Below, piece after piece: positions 19,185-27,318 of a DNA stretch of 64,000 bases (position 1 is its first letter; each line of letters starts with the position of its first letter). The notes under the pieces were generated by a model. The model saw nothing but the letters and a program-made list of their open reading frames with translations, was not told the DNA's origin and searched no databases. Source of the stretch: Pseudomonas frederiksbergensis (GTDB taxonomy: Bacteria > Pseudomonadota > Gammaproteobacteria > Pseudomonadales > Pseudomonadaceae); NCBI RefSeq assembly GCF_000802155.2, contig NZ_JQGJ02000007.1, forward strand, positions 186,001-250,000, in the 5' to 3' direction. The translations under genes and the position numbers were made by a program.

Positions 19185-20203
19185 ACCTGATCCAACACAT
19201 CGACGCCTTGCTTCCGCAGACTCAATGCGGCAAATGCGGCCACCCCGGCTGCAAGCCATACGCCGAAGGCATCGCCCAAGGCGAACCGATCAACAAATGC
19301 CCACCCGGCGGACGGGAAACCATCGCAGCCCTGGCCGAGCTGATGCAGGTACCGGTGCTGGAGCTGGACACCAGTCGCGGCTCGGCGCCGGCACAGATCG
19401 CGTTTATCCGCGAAGCCGAATGCATCGGCTGCACCAAGTGCATCCAGGCCTGCCCGGTGGACGCGATCGTCGGCGCGGCGAAACTGATGCACACGGTTCT
19501 CATCGACGAATGCACCGGCTGTGACTTGTGCGTGGCGCCTTGCCCGGTGGATTGCATCGAGATGCGGCCACTGCCGATGACAACCGTAACGCCGGTCGTT
19601 GGCGGGTTGGCCGCCAGCGACGAAGAACGGCAAGCACGAACCATCAAGCGCAACCATGCTCGCCGACGTTTCGAACAACGCACCGCCCGTCTGCGTCGTG
19701 AGGAAGAGCAGCGTCAAGCCGAGCGCCTGGCCAGAATCCAGCGAAACGCCCAACAAGCCCAGGTACAGCCACTCGATCCGGTCCAGGCCGCATTGGAGCG
19801 AGTACGCGCGCAAAAAGCCGCCACTGCGGATGCCGCACTGAAGAAAGCCAAGGTCGATCTCGCCATGAGCCGGGCGCAGCTGCATAAATCCTTGAGGGCG
19901 TTCGGCCACCCGCCAACCTTCGAGCAACAGTCACAGTTGATCATGCTGCAACGCCAGTTCGAAGCGGCCGAACAGGCGTTGGCCCGACTGGTTAGCACTG
20001 CGTCGCCTGCCACGCCCGCACCGGCACCGCCCCCGCCACCGGCAAATGACGTCGAACTGAAGCGGGCCAAGATCCAATTGGCGATGCGGCGCGCCGAACT
20101 CAGCAAAGCCCGGGCTGCCGCGGCCTCCCAAGACCAACTGCAAGCCTTGGAGCAAGCCGTCAGAGACGCCGAACAGCAGGTGGATGCCCATGCCACTCGC
20201 TGA
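19181..20203 (+). CDS. rnfB: RnfB-like ferredoxin subunit, unanchored, with long C-terminal helical tail
   Basis: A 340-aa protein. It starts directly at the first Fe-S domain (C16, C19, C24, C40), without the N-terminal membrane helix of usual RnfB. Two ferredoxin [4Fe-4S] motifs follow (C81/84/87/91 and C111/114/117/121), all intact. From about residue 145 to the end lies a charged, Ala/Gln/Arg-rich region, probably coiled-coil, with two related segments (220-240 and 292-312, pattern KxAKxxLAMxRAxLxK) separated by a Pro-rich linker. Normal RnfB is about 190 aa. The tail recalls the repeat-rich C-terminus of RnfC, which is absent here. Overlaps both neighbours. Confidence 0.88.
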   Translation: MNLIQHIDALLPQTQCGKCGHPGCKPYAEGIAQGEPINKCPPGGRETIAALAELMQVPVLELDTSRGSAPAQIAFIREAECIGCTKCIQACPVDAIVGAAKLMHTVLIDECTGCDLCVAPCPVDCIEMRPLPMTTVTPVVGGLAASDEERQARTIKRNHARRRFEQRTARLRREEEQRQAERLARIQRNAQQAQVQPLDPVQAALERVRAQKAATADAALKKAKVDLAMSRAQLHKSLRAFGHPPTFEQQSQLIMLQRQFEAAEQALARLVSTASPATPAPAPPPPPANDVELKRAKIQLAMRRAELSKARAAAASQDQLQALEQAVRDAEQQVDAHATR

Positions 20204-21176
20204 TCCGCTGGACGAGCGTCTACGCCATGCAATGCGTCGAGTCCTTCTCGCCACGCTGCCCGGCGCGCTGGCCTCGATGTGGGTCTTTGGTTGGGGTGTG
20301 TTGCTGAACCTGATGTTGTCCGGTCTCACAGCGCTGGCGATCGAGGCGCTGGTATTGCGTTTGCGGCGAAGGTCTCTCGAACCTGACCTGCGCGACGGCA
20401 GCGCATTGGTCAGCGCCACGTTGCTCGCCCTGGCCTTGCCGGCGTACTGCCCTTGGTGGCTGACCGTCACCGCGGTCGCCTGCGCCTTGTTGTTGGGCAA
20501 GCACGTTTGGGGTGGGGTCGGCAGCAATCCGTTCAATCCGGCAATGCTCGGGTATGCCTTGGTGCTGGTGGCATTCCCCCAGCACATGAGCCAATGGCCA
20601 GCGGCCCATGGCCTGGGCCTTGCCGACGGTCTGCGTCTGGTCGCCGACATTGGCCAGGCCCCCGATGGATGGGCCGGCGCCACCGCGCTGGATAGCCTGC
20701 GGATCAACACGAGCCTGACGATCGACGAGCTGTTTGCCAGCGACCCGGCGTTCGGCCGCTGGGGTGGGCACGGTGTCGAGTGGGTCAGCCTGGCGTTCCT
20801 TTTGGGCGGCCTGTTCCTGCTGCAACAACGGGTATTTACGTGGCACGCCCCGGTGGGCATGCTGGCCAGCCTGTTCACGATCAGCCTGTTGTTCTGGAAC
20901 GGTTCGGGCTCGGACTCCCACGGTTCGCCACTGTTTCATCTGCTGACCGGCGCAACCATGCTCGGCGCGTTTTTTATCGTGACCGAACCCGTGTCGGGTG
21001 CCAGGGCTCCGCTGGCGCGTTTGTTGTTTGGCGCAGGCGTGGGATTGCTGGTCTACCTGATTCGCACCTGGGGTGGCTTTCCGGATGGAGTGGCGTTTGC
21101 GGTGCTGCTGATGAACCTCGCCGTGCCGGCCCTGGAGCGTTTCGTCGACGCACGACAAAGGCGCCCGCTGACATGA
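20190..21176 (+). CDS. rnfD: RnfD-like flavoprotein membrane subunit
   Basis: A 328-aa polytopic membrane protein. The region DGWAGATALDSLR contains the threonine that in RnfD carries covalent FMN (usual SGAT becomes AGAT, Thr kept). GGVGSNPFNPAMLGYAL is another family landmark. The start at 20190 is favoured because AGGTGG is 7 nt upstream; an ATG at 20184 is also in frame. It overlaps the end of rnfB by 14 nt and shares ATGA with rnfG. The usual rnfC between rnfB and rnfD is missing. Confidence 0.87.
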   Translation: MPLADPLDERLRHAMRRVLLATLPGALASMWVFGWGVLLNLMLSGLTALAIEALVLRLRRRSLEPDLRDGSALVSATLLALALPAYCPWWLTVTAVACALLLGKHVWGGVGSNPFNPAMLGYALVLVAFPQHMSQWPAAHGLGLADGLRLVADIGQAPDGWAGATALDSLRINTSLTIDELFASDPAFGRWGGHGVEWVSLAFLLGGLFLLQQRVFTWHAPVGMLASLFTISLLFWNGSGSDSHGSPLFHLLTGATMLGAFFIVTEPVSGARAPLARLLFGAGVGLLVYLIRTWGGFPDGVAFAVLLMNLAVPALERFVDARQRRPLT

Positions 21177-21784
21177 AGAATACCGCAGGCGTTGTGATCC
21201 TGGTGTTGCTGGGCGGCCTCGCCGTAGGCGCCACGTACCTGACGCAAATCAGCACCGCCGGGCGCATCGAGGCGCAGCGCCGAGCTATCGCCACCCGGAC
21301 CTTGCTCGACGTACTGCCGAGCGACCGCTATGACAATCAGCCTTTGGCGCAACCTGTCATTGCAACCCCGGTAACGCTGCCCCGCAGCACATTGCTGGGC
21401 GCTTACCGGGCAACTCGCGAAGGGGCGCCCAGCGCCGTGTTGCTACGCAGCCAGGTACTGGGCTACGAGGGCACCATCGAATTATTGATCGCTGTGGATC
21501 CGGCAGGACGAGTGTTGGGCGTAAAGACCCTGCGCCAGTCGGAAACTCCCGGCCTGGGCGCGGGGATAGCGGGCTGGCCGAATGCCTGGCTGCAAACGTT
21601 CCATGGCAAGTCGCTCCAGGCGCCTGCCGACGAGGGGTGGGCATTGAAAAAGGACCTCGGCCAGTTCGATCAGTTGGCTGGTGCGACGGTGACATCCAGG
21701 GCGGTGCTCCAGGCCGTGCACGATACGTTGCGTTACTTCGACGAGCACAAGGCTCAGTTGACCGGAGCGACCAGCCATGAATGA
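21173..21784 (+). CDS. rnfG: RnfG-like FMN-binding subunit
   Basis: A 203-aa protein with an N-terminal membrane helix (about 5-24) and a periplasmic FMN-binding domain. The covalent-flavin threonine lies in LAGATVTSRAVLQAV near residue 170. GLGAGIAGWPNAWLQTF is the usual conserved stretch. The ATG overlaps the rnfD stop; the longer frame upstream is a shadow of rnfD. In Rnf complexes RnfG passes electrons in the periplasmic/membrane arm of the ferredoxin:NAD oxidoreductase or SoxR-reducing complex. Confidence 0.87.
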   Translation: MKNTAGVVILVLLGGLAVGATYLTQISTAGRIEAQRRAIATRTLLDVLPSDRYDNQPLAQPVIATPVTLPRSTLLGAYRATREGAPSAVLLRSQVLGYEGTIELLIAVDPAGRVLGVKTLRQSETPGLGAGIAGWPNAWLQTFHGKSLQAPADEGWALKKDLGQFDQLAGATVTSRAVLQAVHDTLRYFDEHKAQLTGATSHE

Positions 21785-22304
21785 CTCCCCCTCCTGGCCG
21801 CGCGCCCTGGTCCTCGTGCCCGTGGTCGGCGCCAGTGACTCGCTGGTCAATGCGCTGATCCTTTGGCTCGCCTGGGTTGTGATCAGTTTCGCCCACGGCT
21901 CGACAATGGCGCTGCTGAGACCACGCCTTACAGCCTGCCAGCAACTCATTGCATCCATCGCCGTGGCCGCCGCCATGACCGCCTGCGCGGACCTCCTCGC
22001 ACAAGCCTGGATATTGGAGCGGCATGGCGCGTTGGCCGTGTATATCGGATGGATCGCATTGAGCTGCGTGGCGCTGGAACATACCGCTACCGAGCGACGC
22101 ATGACGGTTCATCTCAGGTTGGCGGGACAATTCGGCCTGCTGGTTATCATCCTGGGCGCTTTGCGCGAGCTGATCGGCAGAGGCGTGCCATTGGCCTTGC
22201 TCGTCCCCGGCGGATTCATTTTGCTCGGCCTGTTGCTCGCTGCCTATCAAGCCTGGATCGGCACCAAAACCCGTTCAACCCTAGAGGAAACGCCGCCCCC
22301 ATGA
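21777..22304 (+). CDS. rnfE: Short RnfE-like membrane subunit
   Basis: A 175-aa polytopic membrane protein, shorter than the roughly 230 aa of normal RnfE. The C-terminal ALRELIGRG and PPGAF-like VPGGFILLGLLLA are recognisable. Of the two cluster cysteines of RnfE, the first (GLCP) is replaced (VGASDS, S20) and the second may be C97 in ALSCVALE. With RnfA having none, the normal four-cysteine intramembrane cluster cannot form. It overlaps rnfG by 8 nt and nth by 4 nt. Confidence 0.78.
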   Translation: MNDSPSWPRALVLVPVVGASDSLVNALILWLAWVVISFAHGSTMALLRPRLTACQQLIASIAVAAAMTACADLLAQAWILERHGALAVYIGWIALSCVALEHTATERRMTVHLRLAGQFGLLVIILGALRELIGRGVPLALLVPGGFILLGLLLAAYQAWIGTKTRSTLEETPPP

Positions 22305-22939
22305 ACGCCGCAAAACGTCTGGAAATCTTTCGTCGCTTTCATGAAGACAACCCGGAGCCAAAGACCGAACTGGCCTACTCCTCCCCTTTCGAACTGCTGA
22401 TCGCGGTAATTCTCTCGGCCCAATCCACCGACGTCGGGGTCAACAAGGCAACGGCCAGACTCTTCCCGGTGGCCAATACGCCGCAGGCGATCCTTGCCCT
22501 GGGCGTCGAAGGGCTGTCCGAGTACATCAAGACCATCGGACTGTTTAACAGCAAGGCGAAAAACGTGATCGAAACCTGTCGCCTGCTGATCGAGCGACAC
22601 GGCGGTGAGATCCCCCAGACCCGCGAAGAGCTGGAAGCCCTGCCGGGCGTCGGCCGCAAGACTGCCAACGTGGTCCTCAACACCGCGTTCCGGCAGTTGA
22701 CGATGGCGGTCGACACCCACATTTTCCGCGTCAGTAACCGGACTGGGCTCGCCCCGGGCAAGAACGTAGTGGAAGTGGAAAACAAGTTGATGAAATTCGT
22801 TCCCAAGGAATACCTCCTGGATTCCCATCACTGGCTGATCCTTCACGGACGTTACGTCTGCCTGGCCCGCAAGCCCCGCTGCGGGAGCTGCCGGATCGAA
22901 GATCTATGCGAGTACAAGCACAAGACATCTGACGATTGA
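22301..22939 (+). CDS. nth: Endonuclease III (DNA glycosylase/AP lyase)
   Basis: A 212-aa base-excision repair enzyme for oxidised pyrimidines. The helix-hairpin-helix LPGVGRKTANVV carries the catalytic K120, and D138 lies in AVDTHIFRVSNR. The [4Fe-4S] ligands are in C-x6-C-x2-C-x5-C at the end. Length is standard. Its ATG overlaps the rnfE stop, the usual rnf-nth coupling in gamma-proteobacteria. Confidence 0.97.
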   Translation: MNAAKRLEIFRRFHEDNPEPKTELAYSSPFELLIAVILSAQSTDVGVNKATARLFPVANTPQAILALGVEGLSEYIKTIGLFNSKAKNVIETCRLLIERHGGEIPQTREELEALPGVGRKTANVVLNTAFRQLTMAVDTHIFRVSNRTGLAPGKNVVEVENKLMKFVPKEYLLDSHHWLILHGRYVCLARKPRCGSCRIEDLCEYKHKTSDD

Positions 22940-23046
22940 TGCGCTATTGCTTTTGTTTATCCTTCGATTGAAAAAATCTTTTTTACCCGCCGATGGTTTA
23001 TCGATATAAGGGGCGCCAATGGCAGTCTTAGCCTGGAGTCGAACCC

Positions 23047-23226
23047 ATGAGCACTGGCAAAGAACAACTGGATGTAGAAGACGATTTCGTCGCCGTCGAG
23101 GCTGACGAAGTGGAACCTGTGGTGGAGGTTGCAAAAACCAACCTGAGCAAACGCCGCACCATCGACAACCTGCTGGAAGAGCGCCGCTTGCAAAAGCAAC
23201 TCGCCGACTACGACTTCGATCTCTGA
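23047..23226 (+). CDS. PA3496-family small acidic protein
   Basis: A 59-aa protein starting MSTGKEQLDVEDDF and ending KQLADYDFDL, acidic at the front and basic (KRRTIDNLLEERRLQKQ) in the middle. It corresponds in sequence type and position (after nth) to PA3496 of P. aeruginosa, whose family is named 'putative envelope integrity protein'. Direct function is not known. A terminator follows after 5 nt. Confidence 0.85.
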   Translation: MSTGKEQLDVEDDFVAVEADEVEPVVEVAKTNLSKRRTIDNLLEERRLQKQLADYDFDL

Positions 23227-23231
23227 CACGT

Positions 23232-23256
23232 AAAGCCTCCCGCATGGAGGCTTTTT
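23232..23256. terminator. Terminator between the PA3496-like gene and the response regulator
   Basis: Stem AAAGCCTCC / GGAGGCTTT with a CGCAT loop and T5; usable in both directions. Confidence 0.85.
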
Positions 23257-23277
23257 ATCGTGTGAGAGGCCTGGCGT

Positions 23278-23904
23278 TCACACCAATCCATTTCGCTGTG
23301 CCAGTTCGATCAGGTCGACCAGCGAACGGGCGTTCAGTTTCAACAACAGGCGAGTTTTGTAGGTACTGACGGTCTTGTTGCTCAGGAACATCGCGTCTGC
23401 TATTTCCTTATTGGTCTTTCCACGAGCCAGTTGCTGCAAGACCATCATTTCCCGCCCAGACAGACGATTCACCATCTCGGACTCGCTGGCATTTCCGAGT
23501 GTTGAACGTACCGTATGCAGTGCCTGGTTGGGAAAGTAACTATAGCCTGACAACACGGCCTTAATCGCACTTAACAATTCCGTCAGATCCTGCTGTTTGC
23601 AAACATAGCCCGCCGCCCCTGTCTGCATGCAGCGCATCGAAAAATGCCCGGGTGCCTGGGAGGTCAATACCAGCACTTTCACGGGCGAAGGATTGACGGT
23701 CAAGCGTGCGATGACTTCCAGCCCATCCAACTTCGGAATTCCAATATCCAAGATAACGATATCGGGCATTTGTTCTCGGGCGATCTGTAAGGCATCAACG
23801 CCATTATCCGTTTCGGCGATAACTTCATATCCATGTCGCTCCATTAGCAAACGTACAGCAAGACGAATGACGGGGTGATCGTCCACGATCAGCACTTTAT
23901 TCAT
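23278..23904 (-). CDS. LuxR-family response regulator (BvgA/RocA1-like), orphan
   Basis: A 208-aa two-domain regulator. The receiver domain has VDDHPVIR, phospho-acceptor Asp in IVILDIGIPKLDG (about residue 54) and the conserved Lys region CKQQDLTEL. The C-terminal LuxR helix-turn-helix reads LSGREMMVLQQLARGKTNKEIADAMFLS. The start MNKVLIVDDHP is at 23904. It resembles BvgA/EvgA-type regulators such as Pseudomonas RocA1. No sensor kinase gene is next to it, and the upstream 470 nt are gene-poor and AT-rich. Confidence 0.88.
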   Translation of the reverse strand: MNKVLIVDDHPVIRLAVRLLMERHGYEVIAETDNGVDALQIAREQMPDIVILDIGIPKLDGLEVIARLTVNPSPVKVLVLTSQAPGHFSMRCMQTGAAGYVCKQQDLTELLSAIKAVLSGYSYFPNQALHTVRSTLGNASESEMVNRLSGREMMVLQQLARGKTNKEIADAMFLSNKTVSTYKTRLLLKLNARSLVDLIELAQRNGLV

Positions 23905-24377
23905 GGGCACATCCAATTTCGCTGTTCGAATTTTTAGAGCACGCACAATAGCCTAGTCATTTCTTCCTTGGCATGCCGTTGCTCGTGAGCGCTCGCAGCG
24001 GAAGACGCAACCTACAAGCAATACAGATTTTTCCTACAAATTATCTGCAAAATAATGTGCCGTGAAATTTTCCACGAGGCTAACGCCATAAATCCGACAT
24101 GCCGACCTCGCATGAATGAGGGGATCCTTCTCGGAAAAACAGAAGGTGTTTCAACGCATGCCGCCCTTGTATTTTTATAAATAGTAACGGATTTAATTTC
24201 ATACAAACGGTAAAAATTTCACTCAATGGAATGAGTTTCTGTATAAAAAAGACAGCGCCCGGAGGAATTGGACAAGACCGACCTGATTGTCTTTTTTGAC
24301 TGATCACCCTTTCGGGCGGCCGCTAATAAAACCAAAACTTTAATCAATGAGCATGTAATTACCCATGAGCATCCATC
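23905..24377. other. AT-rich gap between the response regulator and a small membrane-protein gene
   Basis: No convincing gene; open frames on the - strand lack ribosome-binding sites and family features. The base composition is visibly more AT-rich than the rest of the window. An inverted repeat AAAAAAGACA (24245-24254) / TGTCTTTTTT (24288-24297) encloses about 33 nt with GGAGGAATTGGAC. It could be a long-loop terminator or a small RNA end; this is uncertain. Confidence 0.4.
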
Positions 24378-24719
24378 ATGAACAAATTAAAAAAGACCGT
24401 CATCAACCCAATGACGCTTATTGCCATACTTGCAAGTTTGTCGGAAACATCCGCAGCGATATCCTTGCCGTTCCTGGACAGCGACGATCGTGACTGTTAC
24501 GTCTGGTTCCTGATCGGTTTTCCCTTTTTCCTATCGTTGTTGTTTTTTCTGACGCTCAATTTCAACCACCGCGCTCTGTATTCACCTTCAGAATTCCCCA
24601 AAAGCAAACAGGTCAAGAAAGGCAGGCATGGCTCCGCCGGCAGGCGCCGCTATGCGTTACGAAGGGGAAGGGAAAAACGCAGTCACTTGGTCCGTCTGCG
24701 TCGAAGGAGGAAGCCGTGA
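24378..24719 (+). CDS. Small two-helix membrane protein with Arg-rich tail, hypothetical
   Basis: A 113-aa protein starting MNKLKKTVINPMTLIA, with a hydrophobic segment at about 11-32 and a second at about 43-61 (VWFLIGFPFFLSLLFFLTL). The last 35 residues are extremely basic (many Arg and Lys). Similar short proteins occur in other Pseudomonas, but in those I recall the tail is acidic or neutral, so the basic tail might come from a frameshift after about residue 78. Function unknown. Confidence 0.55.
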   Translation: MNKLKKTVINPMTLIAILASLSETSAAISLPFLDSDDRDCYVWFLIGFPFFLSLLFFLTLNFNHRALYSPSEFPKSKQVKKGRHGSAGRRRYALRRGREKRSHLVRLRRRRKP

Positions 24720-24741
24720 GCATTGCTCTGGAAGGGGAGAT

Positions 24742-24770
24742 AAAAAACGGCCTGCTCATGCAGGCCGTTT
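24742..24770 (-). terminator. argG terminator
   Basis: On the - strand AAACGGCCTGC-ATGA-GCAGGCCGTTT is followed by more T residues. Confidence 0.88.
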
Positions 24771-24783
24771 CCATTGGAGCGGA

Positions 24784-26001
24784 TCAGAACAGCTTGCGAC
24801 CCTTGTTCGCCGCGATGCGCATGCGCAGGGCGTTGAGCTTGATGAAGCCGGCCGCGTCTGCCTGGTTGTAGGCACCGCCGTCTTCTTCGAAAGTCGCGAT
24901 ATTGGCATCGAACAGCGAGTCGTCGGACTTGCGGCCGGTCACGATCACGTTGCCCTTGTACAGCTTCAGGCGCACGACACCGTTCACGTTGACCTGGGAG
25001 GCATCGATCATCTGTTGCAGCATCAGGCGCTCCGGACTCCACCAGTAGCCGGTGTAGATCAGGCTGGCGTACTTGGGCATCAACTCATCCTTCAAGTGAG
25101 CCACTTCGCGGTCCAGGGTGATCGATTCGATCGCCCGGTGGGCACGCAGCATGATGGTGCCACCCGGAGTTTCGTAGCAGCCACGGGACTTCATGCCGAC
25201 ATAGCGGTTCTCGACGATGTCCAAGCGACCGATGCCGTGTTCGCCACCGATGCGGTTCAAGGTCGCGAGCACGGTGGCCGGGCTCATCTCCACACCGTCC
25301 AGCGCGACGATATCGCCGTTGCGATAGGTCAGTTCGAGGTATTGCGGAGTGTCGGGAGCCTTCTCCGGGGAGACGGTCCAGCGCCACATGTCTTCTTCGT
25401 GCTCGGTCCAGGTGTCTTCCAGCACGCCGCCTTCATAGGAAATGTGCAGCAGGTTGGCATCCATCGAATACGGGGATTTCTTCTTACCGTGGCGCTCGAT
25501 CGGGATCGCGTGCTTCTCGGCGTAATCCATCAGTTTTTCACGGGACAGCAAGTCCCATTCACGCCACGGTGCGATGACTTTCACGCCCGGTTTGAGGGCA
25601 TAGGCGCCCAGCTCGAAACGCACCTGGTCGTTGCCTTTGCCGGTGGCGCCATGGGAAATGGCGTCGGCGCCGGTTTCGTTGGCGATTTCGATCAGGCGCT
25701 TGGCGATCAACGGACGGGCGATGGACGTACCCAGCAGGTACTCGCCTTCGTAAACGGTGTTGGCGCGGAACATCGGGAACACGAAGTCGCGGACGAACTC
25801 TTCGCGCAGGTCATCGATGTAGATCTCTTTGACGCCCATGGCCTGGGCCTTGGCGCGTGCAGGCTCGACTTCCTCGCCCTGTCCCAGGTCAGCGGTGAAG
25901 GTCACCACTTCGCAGTTATAAGTGTCCTGCAGCCACTTGAGGATCACCGAAGTGTCCAGGCCGCCGGAATACGCCAGAACGACCTTGTTTACGTCCGCCA
26001 T
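24784..26001 (-). CDS. argG: Argininosuccinate synthase
   Basis: A 405-aa enzyme that joins citrulline and aspartate with ATP in arginine synthesis. The PP-loop AYSGGLDTSVIL is at about 11-22, with GKGNDQVRFE and GRCYETPGG-like RGCYETPGGT also present. Length is standard. Start MADVNKVVL. In Pseudomonas it heads the conserved argG-motY-pyrC order seen here, though motY has its own spacer. Confidence 0.98.
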   Translation of the reverse strand: MADVNKVVLAYSGGLDTSVILKWLQDTYNCEVVTFTADLGQGEEVEPARAKAQAMGVKEIYIDDLREEFVRDFVFPMFRANTVYEGEYLLGTSIARPLIAKRLIEIANETGADAISHGATGKGNDQVRFELGAYALKPGVKVIAPWREWDLLSREKLMDYAEKHAIPIERHGKKKSPYSMDANLLHISYEGGVLEDTWTEHEEDMWRWTVSPEKAPDTPQYLELTYRNGDIVALDGVEMSPATVLATLNRIGGEHGIGRLDIVENRYVGMKSRGCYETPGGTIMLRAHRAIESITLDREVAHLKDELMPKYASLIYTGYWWSPERLMLQQMIDASQVNVNGVVRLKLYKGNVIVTGRKSDDSLFDANIATFEEDGGAYNQADAAGFIKLNALRMRIAANKGRKLF

Positions 26002-26128
26002 GCCATCACTCCACGGGTTGTACGGAAAGCCGGGAAGTCTAACGTCCAGCGCGGATAATTTACAGAGGCGCGACAGCTTATGACGACGAAGCGACAGATT
26101 ATGTCGAGTGCGCGACGATCAGGCCGGC

Positions 26129-27130
26129 TCAGGAAGTACGTGCAGTCGCTCCGGCAGGCGCAGCCGCCTTGGTCGGGGCAACCGGCGTCGGCGTCTTGCC
26201 CGGCGCAGCAGCGGGCGCCACGGCAGGTGCCGCCGGCGTTGCCGCAGGAGCTGGCGCCTGTGGGGCCGGCGCCTGGGTGGGGGCTACCCGCTCCAGTTTT
26301 ACCAGCACGCGCCGGTTCTTGGCCCGGTTGGCTGCGTTGGTATTGGCAACCAGCGGATAACGCTCGCCGTGGAAGCGCACGGTGAATTGGGACTCCTGGA
26401 AACCGTTGGCCTTGAAGAAATCCTGGACAGCCAGGGCTCGGCGACGCGACAACTCGCGGTTGGTCAGGCGATTGCCACTGTTGTCGGAGTGGCCATCGAG
26501 CTCGACATGATTGACGCTCGGGTCCGCCTTGATGAAGTCGAGCATGACCTGCAACTGGGCCTTGGCCTGGGCGTCAAGCTCGGTACCCTCGCCAGGGAAG
26601 CCGATCTGGGTTTGCTTGATCTGCTCGAAGTTCTTCGGCAAGAGTTTCGCTACGCAGCCCTGGTAATCATTGAACGCCTTGTTGAAGCGCACGGGCAGCA
26701 ACCGAACCTCCGACACCCGCCCGTCCTCGGTGTTGCGTCGCACTACGGGACTGCGACCTTCCATCAGCCCGCTGATCAAGCGGCCGGCCTGTACCTGGGA
26801 GCTGTTGAAAAGCACATCGCCGCTGCCGATCCTGACCGAGCCCAGGTTGATATCGCCCCGCCCGGGCTGCCAAGGCGCCGCGGCCGCCAGCAACGTCGCA
26901 GAGCCGCCGCCGAGCATCGGATTATAGGCCTTGAGCCGGAACGTGGCCTGCTCGCCCGCCTTGCGCACGAACTCGCCACTGCCGAAATCGCTGATCGGCT
27001 GGCTCAGCCGACACTCGAACTTGTCGCCTTCGACCGTCCACTCGATGCTCTCCAGACGGGTCTGGAAAGTGAGCGCCATCGCAGGAAGGCTGGCAAACAC
27101 ACTGAGCAAGGCTAGATAACGCTGGCGCAC
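26129..27130 (-). CDS. motY: MotY-like OmpA-family flagellar T-ring protein
   Basis: A roughly 333-aa exported protein. The signal peptide ends at LPAMA, followed by the MotY N-terminal domain (about 25-165). An OmpA-type peptidoglycan-binding domain comes next, with VELDGHSDNSGNRLTNRELSRRRA split as HSDNSGN and NRELSRRRA, then a Pro/Ala-rich tail of about 55 residues. Both candidate starts are GTG; 27130 is preferred because TGGAG is 7-8 nt upstream, and 27142 is the alternative. Its location between argG and pyrC matches PA3526 (motY) of P. aeruginosa, which with MotCD supports torque. The low-complexity tail is unusual. Confidence 0.88.
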   Translation of the reverse strand: MRQRYLALLSVFASLPAMALTFQTRLESIEWTVEGDKFECRLSQPISDFGSGEFVRKAGEQATFRLKAYNPMLGGGSATLLAAAAPWQPGRGDINLGSVRIGSGDVLFNSSQVQAGRLISGLMEGRSPVVRRNTEDGRVSEVRLLPVRFNKAFNDYQGCVAKLLPKNFEQIKQTQIGFPGEGTELDAQAKAQLQVMLDFIKADPSVNHVELDGHSDNSGNRLTNRELSRRRALAVQDFFKANGFQESQFTVRFHGERYPLVANTNAANRAKNRRVLVKLERVAPTQAPAPQAPAPAATPAAPAVAPAAAPGKTPTPVAPTKAAAPAGATARTS

Positions 27131-27318
27131 GGGAGGCTCCACTGGCTTTTATACGGAAATCGAGAAACGCTGGGCATGCTGCTTGGCCGGGACACGGCAC
27201 GAAATGCTGGCACGCCTGAAGGGGCTATCGGTAACTTGCGGCAAAACTTGATAGCGGGTGCCCGGATCGGTCTTTTCCGGTAGCATTCCCCCGAGATTTA
27301 CCCGCCTGGAAGCCCCCC

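Noticed and set aside
24628..26058. 476-codon + strand frame over argG
   Set aside because: Antisense shadow of argG; its beginning overlaps the small membrane-protein gene in another frame.
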